From Desulfurococcales archaeon (GTDB taxonomy: Archaea; Thermoproteota; Thermoprotei_A; Sulfolobales; Desulfurococcaceae): DNA of 8,822 bases. The stretch spans positions 1 through 8,822 of the forward strand of contig WAML01000023.1 in NCBI GenBank assembly GCA_015522345.1, given 5' to 3'. The position numbers and the translations under genes are program-made. Under the pieces are notes generated by a model, which saw only the letters and a program-made list of their open reading frames with translations, was not told where the DNA came from and did no database searches. Below, in pieces: positions 1 through 6,401 of this stretch (position 1 is the stretch's first letter; each line of letters starts with the position of its first letter).

Positions 1-131
1 ACATAGGATAATATATGGTATTTACCAGAATACTTTATTGGAGCAACAACTTTGTAGCCCATAGAATTAACTACACTATATATATCACCTACAATATCGT
101 TTCCCCGATAAAACATCCATTGTTCCTTCAT
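1..131 (-). CDS. N-terminal part of an unrecognised protein (runs off the left edge)
   Basis: This minus-strand frame starts with ATG at 131-129 and stays open for 43 codons to the window edge. The protein begins MKEQWMFYRGNDIVGDIYSV and goes on to GYKVVAPIKYSGKYHILSY, which has the alternating hydrophobic and charged pattern of a real folded domain. An in-frame TGA lies two codons upstream (137-135), so no earlier start is possible. A GGAG motif at 142-145 sits 10 bases before the ATG. A longer open frame on the opposite strand (15-272) has low-complexity content and is probably its shadow. I do not recognise the family. The pattern 'GY-VV-AP-K-G-Y--L-YV' faintly recalls the N-terminus of hydrogenase/sulfite reductase beta subunits (HydB/AsrA type), but this is only a guess. 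It points the same way as the DHH gene and is separated from it by 208 bases. Confidence 0.6.
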   Translation of the reverse strand, partial: MKEQWMFYRGNDIVGDIYSVVNSMGYKVVAPIKYSGKYHILSY

Positions 132-141
132 ATCTCATGGA

Positions 142-185
142 CTCCACAGTATATACCTGTATATTTACTACATATCTATATATAC
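142..185 (-). promoter_or_regulatory. Possible promoter and ribosome binding site of the left-edge gene
   Basis: Read on the minus strand, a TATATATA-like box lies at 176-185 and is centred about 50 bases before the ATG at 131. Transcription starting about 26 bases downstream would leave a leader of about 23 bases that includes GGAG at 142-145. The whole gap 132-339 is AT-rich, so such boxes can arise by chance. I see no other gene in this gap. Confidence 0.35.
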
Positions 186-310
186 AGTAGTTACTTAAAC
201 ATTATGTTAGTGTTCCCTAATAACATCATAAAAGAAATACTATATAACACTAGTTATGTATCTATTAACTAATAGCTAAAATAGTAAGGCCGAATAAGTT
301 TTATTTATTT

Positions 311-316
311 AAAAAA
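311..316 (-). terminator. T-run terminator after the DHH gene
   Basis: On the minus strand a run of six T lies about 25 bases beyond the stop codon of the DHH gene (340-342). It is followed by more AT-rich sequence. T-runs without a strong hairpin are typical archaeal termination signals. No stable stem is visible before it. Confidence 0.4.
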
Positions 317-339
317 CAATGGTATTTTATCGTAGGCTA

Positions 340-1578
340 TTAGTGCTTAGAAGTTGTTGTCTGCCTTAAGTACTCGTCTACATAGTAGTTGAAGTATTCT
401 GCAAATTTCTCTTCTAATCCTTTATCAAATGTTGTTGCACAGGCATAGTCGTGGCATGCATCAATGTCTCCTCTAACATGCTTTGCTGCTCTAGGAACTA
501 TGTAACTATATCCAGGCATTTCTTTAGCTAATACCCTTTCTTCCAGAGGCGTTGGCAGTCTAAAGGATACTTTTACTATATTCCAGTTAAATCTGCCTAA
601 CCTAGGAACTTCCTTAGGCATGTCCTGGTAGCCGGCTAGATATTTGTTCTTATCTATAAAGTCCATATCCCTTATCTCCATACAGAATTCTCCAATTACT
701 TTAACACCCATTGGAGCAAAAGAGTCGTGGACATGGAACCACTGTAGATACTTCGTCTTATTTAATCCATGTTCTTTCAACATATTGAGTATTTTCTCAA
801 ATCTTTCTCTCTTCAACTCATCTAATTTCTCTAGACTACTCCAGTACTTCTCGCTAGGACCCATTAAAATGGCTTCTATACCAGTATCAGGGCCATTCAT
901 TAGATATCCTACAGCACCTAATACTGTAAGACTTTTAGCATACCTATCTAGATCTATTTTATCCCCGAATTTTGCTAAATAGTACTTTTCTCTTCCATTT
1001 CTTTCTTCGACAATTACTTGTTCTTGCTCAACTGCTTCAAACAATATATCTCTATTAACACTCTCTAGTCTTCCAAATCTATGATGACTATCTCCTATAG
1101 CTCCTATAACAGCTATATATGCAAGATCCTTATTCCTAGAATCCATTGTCTTAGCAAAGAGGTATGCGGCACCAGCAGCAGATATTTCTTTCTCACCACT
1201 AATTCCATAGAGTTCAGTAGATAAGTTGAAGACTTTAGGATCCCTAGAACCGGGAGTATGGTGATGGTCAATTATAACTATAGTGTTTTTACCACGGTTT
1301 ATCTTAGCTATTTCGGGAGCAGCGCCTGCCCCTAAGTCAACAAATATTATAAGGCCAGGGTACTTTTCCATTAAACGCTCAACTATTAGTGGGTGAACAC
1401 GCTCTAGTGGAACATTTACTACATCAATGCCTTCTCTCTTTAAAGCTTCTATAACAATCGAAGCTGAAGATAAACCATCTGCATCATTGTGATGTGCCAA
1501 AGTCACTTTATCGTATTGACGGATTAACTCAATAGCCTCCTTTAAATCGTTAATATACTCCTCTAATTTTCCAGTCAT
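340..1578 (-). CDS. DHH-family phosphoesterase / RecJ-like exonuclease
   Basis: This is a 412-residue soluble protein of the DHH superfamily, which are Mn2+-dependent enzymes that cleave phosphodiester or phosphate bonds in DNA, RNA or small nucleotides. Motif I is HNDADG (residues 30-35), motif II is FVDLGAG with Asp81, motif III is DHHH (104-107) and motif IV is GAIGDSHH with Asp163. All metal-binding positions are present, so it should be active, unlike the inactive Cdc45-like relatives. The C-terminal half carries an unusual GDIDACHDYACATTF segment (about 370-384), where a DHHA1-type substrate domain would sit. I chose ATG 1578 over GTG 1587 because GGTGA (1584-1588) lies 5 bases before the ATG. 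The GTG start would put that site inside the gene. The HAD stop (1586-1584) is only 5 bases away, so the two genes are surely cotranscribed and perhaps translationally coupled. Archaeal relatives include GAN and other RecJ-like nucleases. Nuclease versus nanoRNase or small-molecule phosphatase cannot be settled here. Confidence 0.88.
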   Translation of the reverse strand: MTGKLEEYINDLKEAIELIRQYDKVTLAHHNDADGLSSASIVIEALKREGIDVVNVPLERVHPLIVERLMEKYPGLIIFVDLGAGAAPEIAKINRGKNTIVIIDHHHTPGSRDPKVFNLSTELYGISGEKEISAAGAAYLFAKTMDSRNKDLAYIAVIGAIGDSHHRFGRLESVNRDILFEAVEQEQVIVEERNGREKYYLAKFGDKIDLDRYAKSLTVLGAVGYLMNGPDTGIEAILMGPSEKYWSSLEKLDELKRERFEKILNMLKEHGLNKTKYLQWFHVHDSFAPMGVKVIGEFCMEIRDMDFIDKNKYLAGYQDMPKEVPRLGRFNWNIVKVSFRLPTPLEERVLAKEMPGYSYIVPRAAKHVRGDIDACHDYACATTFDKGLEEKFAEYFNYYVDEYLRQTTTSKH

Positions 1579-1583
1579 TGTAG

Positions 1584-2414
1584 TCACCTCACTATTTCTA
1601 GTACTCCAGATACATCTTCGAAAACATAGTCGATCATACTCTTTTTCTCGGGATCAAGTTTCTCTAGATCCTCTCTCTTAGTCAAACCAGATAGAACAAG
1701 TACTGTTGTTAAACCAAGTTTTTTAGCTGGAATAATATCCGTCTCTAATTGATCGCCGACCATAATGACTTCGCTGGGAGAAACACCTATTTTACCTAGA
1801 GCTATACGGTATATTTCTTCAGAAGGTTTACCAATAATTACTGGTTTAACGCCTGTAGCAGCAGTTATAGCTCCAAGGAAAGTACCTGTTCCCGGAATAG
1901 GTTTTCCATCGGGCCCAGGAAATAGTTTATCTGGGTTAACGGCTACGAAACGAGCCTTAGCCAATAGTATAGCTCTTATAGCACCAGTAAACTTCCACTT
2001 ATTTTCTTCAGTAACAAAACCTTTTTCATCAAATGGTGATCCCGCGACTAGAAACTCTGCTTCCTCAGGATTATCAACTATGATTAAACCAGCTTTCTCG
2101 AGTTCGTCTCTTAACCCTTTATGTCCTACGAAATAGACTTTCTTTGTCTTACTATGTTTGGCAACGTAGTCGGCTGTAGCACTAGTAGCTAATACTAGTT
2201 CATCTGGAGAAACATCTACGCCTATTCTATTCCTCAGTATATCAACGTATTGTTCTCTAGACTTAGTGGATAAATTCGATAAGAATATTATTTTTAAACC
2301 AAGTTCACGCAACTTCTTAACAGTTTCTGGAGCTCCTGGAATAGGGGTACTTCCGCGTTTAAGTACTCCATCTATATCAAGAATTATGCCTTTAAACCTA
2401 GGCTTATCAGGCAT
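1584..2414 (-). CDS. HAD-superfamily phosphatase, NagD-like (subfamily IIA)
   Basis: The 276-residue protein has the usual length of NagD/p-nitrophenylphosphatase-like HAD enzymes, which remove phosphate from small phosphorylated metabolites in the cytoplasm. Motif I is DIDGV, with nucleophile Asp13 and general acid Asp15. Motif II is LSN, with Ser46. The C2 cap occupies roughly residues 80-180. Motif III is GKPS, with Lys196. Motif IV is GDQLETD, with Asp221 and Asp226. There is no signal peptide. Family members act on phosphoglycolate, glycerol phosphate, nucleoside monophosphates or sugar phosphates, and the sequence alone does not say which. It follows gpsA after a 102-base gap that holds a T-run and a TATA-like box, so it probably starts its own transcript with the DHH gene. 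No clear ribosome binding site precedes the ATG, which fits a short or absent leader at the first gene of a unit. Confidence 0.9.
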   Translation of the reverse strand: MPDKPRFKGIILDIDGVLKRGSTPIPGAPETVKKLRELGLKIIFLSNLSTKSREQYVDILRNRIGVDVSPDELVLATSATADYVAKHSKTKKVYFVGHKGLRDELEKAGLIIVDNPEEAEFLVAGSPFDEKGFVTEENKWKFTGAIRAILLAKARFVAVNPDKLFPGPDGKPIPGTGTFLGAITAATGVKPVIIGKPSEEIYRIALGKIGVSPSEVIMVGDQLETDIIPAKKLGLTTVLVLSGLTKREDLEKLDPEKKSMIDYVFEDVSGVLEIVR

Positions 2415-2452
2415 TTCAAGACACTCTTAAATAAGGTACTCTAACACTATAG

Positions 2453-2460
2453 ATTATTTA
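2453..2460 (-). promoter_or_regulatory. TATA-like box for the HAD-DHH unit
   Basis: The minus strand reads TAAATAAT here, preceded by an A-rich stretch and centred about 43 bases before the HAD start at 2414. Initiation about 26 bases downstream would give a leader of about 17 bases. It lies just after the gpsA T-run, as expected for a new transcription unit. Confidence 0.45.
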
Positions 2461-2469
2461 TTGTGTATT

Positions 2470-2480
2470 AAAAAATTTTT
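2470..2480 (-). terminator. T-run terminator after gpsA
   Basis: The minus strand carries AAAAATTTTTT about 37 bases beyond the gpsA stop at 2517. An imperfect small stem (AGAAACC/GGTTCT) sits directly after the stop codon. Together these suggest that the transporter-gpsA transcript ends here, at least in part. Confidence 0.4.
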
Positions 2481-2516
2481 GGCAACATATTAAATTCTGT
2501 ATAGAACCGAGGGTTT

Positions 2517-3527
2517 CTACTTTATTGCTTTGAATAGAGTATCTATTGATGAGCCTTCGTATAAAATACTATATACTGCATTAAATATAGGAGTTTTGTC
2601 TCTAGGCACATTCTTTTGTCTAAGGAAGACTTCTATAGTTTCAGCATTTTTGTATCCTTCAACAACGCCTACTCCTCTCCTCTGCATTTCTTCAAAAGCT
2701 TCTTTTACAGATAAGCCTTTTCCAAGAAGTCTGCCAAACATACTGTTTCTTCCACCAAGAGAGGTTACGTAGAGGTCTCCGAGACCTCCTAATCCAAACA
2801 CTGTTTCTTTTCTACCTCCACAAGAGGATACAATGAAAGCCATTTCGTTTAATGCTTTAGCTAAATAGCCTGCCTTTAAATTATTGTTGACTATATTATT
2901 GGCTTCAAGATATCCTTCTATAGCTCCATAAGCTATAGCGTATATATTCTTTAATGCAGCAGATACTTCTACTCCAATAACGTCATCGGTTACATCGATT
3001 CTATAGTAGTCTGTAGAAAATTCTCTAGCAATATTCTCGGCTATATCAATGTATTTTGAAGCATATACAACGTACGTAGGTCTCTTATTAGCTAATTCTG
3101 CTGCTAGAGAAGGGCCTCCGACATAAACTACTTTATCGCTTCCACTATATTCTCTAACTATTTCAGTCATAGTCATAGCTTTATTAGATAGTACTTCAAT
3201 ACCCTTAGAAACAACTATTAATGGAAACTTGGGTGTACCAATAGTTTCTTTTACTAGTTCTGAAATAGGTTGGACACCGCGAGAACTAACAGCTATTATA
3301 GTTGCATCAACGTCTTTTAGTGCAACACCTAGTTCATCGGGTTCATATAATTTGATAGTGGTAGGTAGAATAACTTTTATTCTAGGATGCGGTTTACCCT
3401 TAGATACTTCCTCGTATATAGGCATATCGAATTTAGTGAACCAAAGTCTTACTTCATGACCCCTATCAACTAATGGTATTGCTAGTGCAGAACCCATAGC
3501 TCCTGCTCCAAGAATAGCTACTTTCAT
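2517..3527 (-). CDS. gpsA: NAD(P)-dependent glycerol-3-phosphate dehydrogenase (GpsA family)
   Basis: The 336-residue length matches GpsA (about 330-340). The enzyme interconverts dihydroxyacetone phosphate and sn-glycerol 3-phosphate using NAD(P)H in the cytoplasm. The N-terminal Rossmann fold shows GAGAMGS (residues 7-13). Further family landmarks are VSKG with Lys108, GGPS (137-140), the catalytic-type lysine in AALKN (Lys193), GLGDLYVT (248-255), GGRN (258-261) and VVEG (288-291). The ATG at 3527 has GGGTGG (3535-3540) 7 bases upstream. The ATPase stop lies 28 bases before the start, too little room for a normal archaeal promoter with its leader, so gpsA is probably the last gene of the transporter operon. 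What is odd is the biology: archaeal phospholipids use the opposite enantiomer, glycerol 1-phosphate, made by an unrelated enzyme. A GpsA here therefore more likely serves glycerol phosphate catabolism, salvage or solute synthesis than membrane building. Confidence 0.9.
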   Translation of the reverse strand: MKVAILGAGAMGSALAIPLVDRGHEVRLWFTKFDMPIYEEVSKGKPHPRIKVILPTTIKLYEPDELGVALKDVDATIIAVSSRGVQPISELVKETIGTPKFPLIVVSKGIEVLSNKAMTMTEIVREYSGSDKVVYVGGPSLAAELANKRPTYVVYASKYIDIAENIAREFSTDYYRIDVTDDVIGVEVSAALKNIYAIAYGAIEGYLEANNIVNNNLKAGYLAKALNEMAFIVSSCGGRKETVFGLGGLGDLYVTSLGGRNSMFGRLLGKGLSVKEAFEEMQRRGVGVVEGYKNAETIEVFLRQKNVPRDKTPIFNAVYSILYEGSSIDTLFKAIK

Positions 3528-3555
3528 TCTCCAGCCACCCTATAATATAGTGTAT

Positions 3556-4632
3556 CTAAGTCTGTGGTATTGCTATGAGTTTTTCTTCTTGAAGCTTAAT
3601 ACGTATTTCTTCTCCTGGAGCAAATCTATATGTAGGAGGAGTCTTGAATCTAAGCCTCCATCGTCCAATCCTTATCTCATAATCCATTACATCTCCTACA
3701 TAAGTAGCCATTTCAACAATAGCTTTGAATACATTAGGACCTGGTTCTTCGCTGGATGCAAGATTTATGAAGTCAGGTCTAACAGCTACGTAAACTTTAG
3801 TTCCTCTACCCACTTTCTCTAGATCAGCCCAACTCACTATCTCTAGGTCATCTTCGGTTCTTACTCTCACAAGGCCGCGTGACTGATCATAGATATCTTC
3901 TATTTTTCCTTCAATAAACCTTGTTATACCAATGAATTCTGCAACAAATTTTGTCCTAGGCCTATTATATATTTCTTCAGGTGTACCTATCTGCTGTATC
4001 CTTCCTTCGTTCATGATAGCTATTCTATCACATATGGCGAAAGCCTCTGTTTGGTCATGAGTAACATATACTGATGTAATCTTTAGATTCTTCTGTAGTT
4101 TCCTAAGCTCGAACCTCACTTGTTCTCTAAGTTTAGCATCAAGGTTAGATAGTGGTTCGTCGAATAATAATGCTCTAGGATACAATACTATAGCTCTTGC
4201 AACAGCTACACGTTGTTGTTGTCCACCACTTAACTGATGCGGATACCTATTGAGGAGTTCACTTATCTGAAGTAGTTCAGCAGCCCATTTTACTCTCTTC
4301 CTTATTTCATCCTCAGGTAGTTTCCTAAGTCTTAAACCAAAGGCTATGTTCTCAAATACTGTGAGATGAGGGAATAATGCCCAGCTCTGGAAAACCATTC
4401 CTAGATTCCTTTTCTCTGGAGGAACATCAGTTATATCTTCGTCTCCAATGAATACTCTTCCTCTATCAGGCCTTGTTAAACCAGCTATTATCCTCAACGT
4501 AGTTGTTTTACCGCTACCACTGGGCCCTAATAGTCCAAAGAATTCTCCATTTTTTATCTCTAAATAGGGAATATCTGCTGCAACTACTTTACCATATTTC
4601 TTAAGTATATCTTTTAACACTATACGTGGCAC
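3556..4632 (-). CDS. ABC transporter ATP-binding protein (PotA/UgpC/FbpC-like)
   Basis: This 358-residue cytoplasmic ATPase powers the importer encoded by the next three genes upstream in the operon. It has Walker A GPSGSGKTT (36-44), a Q-loop with Gln82, the signature LSGGQ (134-138), Walker B LLFDE (155-159), a D-loop (SNLDA, 162-166) and the switch His192 (VTHDQ). From about residue 240 a TOBE-like C-terminal domain follows, including VRPDF (284-288). This layout is standard for importers of spermidine, iron, sulfate, thiamine, sugars or glycerol phosphate. The frame stays open to 4887, but the extra 85 residues overlap the permease gene, are rich in Trp, Ser and Cys and do not resemble any ABC domain. 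I place the start at GTG 4632, because GGAGGTGG (4642-4649) sits 9 bases upstream, inside the last codons of the permease. Only 5 bases separate the two genes, which implies coupled translation. Confidence 0.9.
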   Translation of the reverse strand: MPRIVLKDILKKYGKVVAADIPYLEIKNGEFFGLLGPSGSGKTTTLRIIAGLTRPDRGRVFIGDEDITDVPPEKRNLGMVFQSWALFPHLTVFENIAFGLRLRKLPEDEIRKRVKWAAELLQISELLNRYPHQLSGGQQQRVAVARAIVLYPRALLFDEPLSNLDAKLREQVRFELRKLQKNLKITSVYVTHDQTEAFAICDRIAIMNEGRIQQIGTPEEIYNRPRTKFVAEFIGITRFIEGKIEDIYDQSRGLVRVRTEDDLEIVSWADLEKVGRGTKVYVAVRPDFINLASSEEPGPNVFKAIVEMATYVGDVMDYEIRIGRWRLRFKTPPTYRFAPGEEIRIKLQEEKLIAIPQT

Positions 4633-4637
4633 TCTAT

Positions 4638-5447
4638 CTAACCACCTCCTAGACCGAGTGAAACCTGGAGGTATTTCTCGAAGAAGAGAGCTATGGCTAT
4701 AGAGGGTAGGAGTATGAAGAGACTTAGAGCAGCTGCTGGCTGTGGAGTCAAATAGTATCCACCAACATACTCGTATATGGCTATAGGCAACGTCTTTACA
4801 GCTGGTGCTCCAAGTAATAGCGTTAATATGAATTCGTTTAATGACCACGAGAAAGCGAATATTCCTCCAGCTAGTATACCACGCCACGTTATAGGCATAT
4901 AGACTTTCCTAATAACCTGTAGTTTAGTAGCACCTAGTACACGAGCCATTTCCTCAAGATCCCTTGGAACTTGCATAAAAGCTGCTGTAACACTCCTTAG
5001 AGTATATGGTATAGCTCCTATCATGTGAGCCGGTATTAGTGCCCAGTAATTACCTAGGAGACCAAGTCTTGTATATAGTGGAAGTAATCCTATCCCGATA
5101 ACTATTACTGGGAGAGCCATATTCATGTTGACGAGGTTTTCAGTGAATATACTTAGCCTAGTCCTTCTAGTACCTAGTACGTAGCCCGCTGGTATACATA
5201 ATGCTAGTGTAGCAAGCATTACTAGTGGTGCTAGTGTATAGCTGTAGAAGAAAGCCATTCTAGTATCATGATGTTTAAATACCCATGAAAACCATTTAAG
5301 ACCCCATTGTGAAGGATATAGTTGATAAGCATACCATTTCTCGGCAAAAGCATATTCAATCAATACCACCATAGGCAATAGTATATAGATCAATACAATT
5401 CCTATAACAATTAAATCCCATATACGTTGTCTCCTCTCTCCATACAT
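4638..5447 (-). CDS. ABC transporter permease 2 (PotC/YnjC-type)
   Basis: This 269-residue integral membrane protein is one half of the transport channel. Hydrophobic segments are visible near residues 11-31, 70-92, 108-128, 132-148, 188-212 and 236-256, giving the usual six-helix inner-membrane permease. The cytoplasmic coupling (EAA) loop is at about 165-184, with LEEMARVLGA followed by a conserved-type YMPI, and this is the site that docks the ATPase. ATG 5447 is preceded by GGTGA (5454-5458) at 6 bases, and this site overlaps the stop codon of permease 1. The last codons of the gene carry the ribosome binding site of the ATPase. The protein ends in a glycine-rich tail, probably in part because its codons must spell that GGAGGTGG site. 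The substrate cannot be inferred. Confidence 0.88.
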   Translation of the reverse strand: MYGERRQRIWDLIVIGIVLIYILLPMVVLIEYAFAEKWYAYQLYPSQWGLKWFSWVFKHHDTRMAFFYSYTLAPLVMLATLALCIPAGYVLGTRRTRLSIFTENLVNMNMALPVIVIGIGLLPLYTRLGLLGNYWALIPAHMIGAIPYTLRSVTAAFMQVPRDLEEMARVLGATKLQVIRKVYMPITWRGILAGGIFAFSWSLNEFILTLLLGAPAVKTLPIAIYEYVGGYYLTPQPAAALSLFILLPSIAIALFFEKYLQVSLGLGGG

Positions 5448-5453
5448 TCACGA

Positions 5454-6341
5454 TCACCTTGTCTGCAATACAACTTTCTTTGTAGTAAATCTGAAGAATA
5501 TGTAGCCTAGAGCTGCTGAAGCAATAATATAGAATACACCAGATGTATAGGCCATAAGGTACTCGAACCTAGTTGTTACATCGAGGTATATCATTACGTT
5601 GAGGAACTGTGGCCAACTACCGCCTAAGACTAATGGTATTGAAACACCAGCCATTGTTGCAAGCAGTATTATGGCACTAGTAGCGATTAATGCATATTTT
5701 GTCAATGGTATAAAGATCTTTCTTATAATAGTCCATGTACTTGCACCTAAGCTTCTAGCAGCGTCGATGAGCTCGGGATTTATTAGCTGTAGTGGACCAT
5801 AGAATATGGCTACTGCTATAACGAATCTAATCCATACTTCTCCAAATAATATACCTATTCCATAGGGGTCGTTTACTAGGGGTATAGGCTCGCTCACAAT
5901 ACCTGCTTTCATTAGTATACCGTTTATAAGTAATGAGATATAGCCTCTAGGCCATAGTAGAGTCCACCACATGAATGCTCCAACAATATATGGTGTAAAC
6001 AATGGTATAGTCATTATAGTCGATATTTTACTCCATATAGGGGGCTTCTTTATGGTTAGGTATACAGCGAAGAGATAGCCTGCTAATACACTTATTACAG
6101 TCGCTATAATGCTTATGTATATTGTAAAGAATAGCGAGTATAAGTAGGGGCTTTCTGGAGCAAGAAACTTCCGGTATCCTTCAAAAGTAATTTGTTGTTT
6201 CTCTAAAAGTTCTCCAAAAAGGGATATGCCGAAGGAGCCTAGTATTACATTGACTATAGGGATAAAGACCATTATAATTATGAAGATGTAGAGCGGGAGG
6301 AGAAAAAGTATTGATATTAGATCATCTCTTGTGATCCTCAT
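5454..6341 (-). CDS. ABC transporter permease 1 (PotB/YnjC-type)
   Basis: This 295-residue membrane protein is the other half of the channel. The first helix (about 9-35) is followed by an extracellular stretch (36-68), then helices near 69-95, 108-130, 162-182, 214-238 and 264-284. The coupling (EAA) loop is at about 190-212, with LIDAARSLGA and then IFIPLT. ATG 6341 is the only sensible start: an in-frame stop lies just upstream and the next Met would delete the first helix. Its GGAGG (6343-6347) is only 1 base from the ATG, which is unusually tight, so a GGGT at 6350-6353 may serve instead. Sixty bases separate it from the binding-protein gene and 6 from permease 2. Confidence 0.88.
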   Translation of the reverse strand: MRITRDDLISILFLLPLYIFIIIMVFIPIVNVILGSFGISLFGELLEKQQITFEGYRKFLAPESPYLYSLFFTIYISIIATVISVLAGYLFAVYLTIKKPPIWSKISTIMTIPLFTPYIVGAFMWWTLLWPRGYISLLINGILMKAGIVSEPIPLVNDPYGIGILFGEVWIRFVIAVAIFYGPLQLINPELIDAARSLGASTWTIIRKIFIPLTKYALIATSAIILLATMAGVSIPLVLGGSWPQFLNVMIYLDVTTRFEYLMAYTSGVFYIIASAALGYIFFRFTTKKVVLQTR

Positions 6342-6401
6342 TCCTCCTACCCTACTCTAGTTCTGCTACTGCTCTAGTGTATTACTACTATTACTACTAT
6401 T
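6342..6401 (-). repeat. Short repeats in the gap between binding protein and permease 1
   Basis: This is the only sizeable gap among the transporter genes. Just after the binding-protein stop the minus strand carries a perfect tandem repeat of TAGTAGTAA (two copies, 6382-6399). Further on there is a near-direct repeat, CTAGAGCAG and CTAGAGTAG. The first repeat places stop codons in all copies and could stop read-through of the upstream frame. Gaps after binding-protein genes often allow stronger expression of that gene, but no hairpin is obvious here. Confidence 0.4.

Noticed and set aside
15..272. Plus-strand open frame of 85 codons
   Set aside because: Composition is dominated by Ile, Tyr, Ser and Asn, there is no ribosome site, and it lies opposite a more protein-like minus-strand frame.
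644..982. Plus-strand open frame of 112 codons inside the DHH gene
   Set aside because: It is a shadow of the coding strand, with no family resemblance and no ribosome site. The same holds for the other plus-strand frames inside the HAD, gpsA, permease and binding-protein genes.
3541..3552. TATA-like sequence in the gap before gpsA
   Set aside because: It is only about 16 bases from the ATG, too close to serve as a normal archaeal promoter. It is more likely chance AT-rich sequence within an operon.
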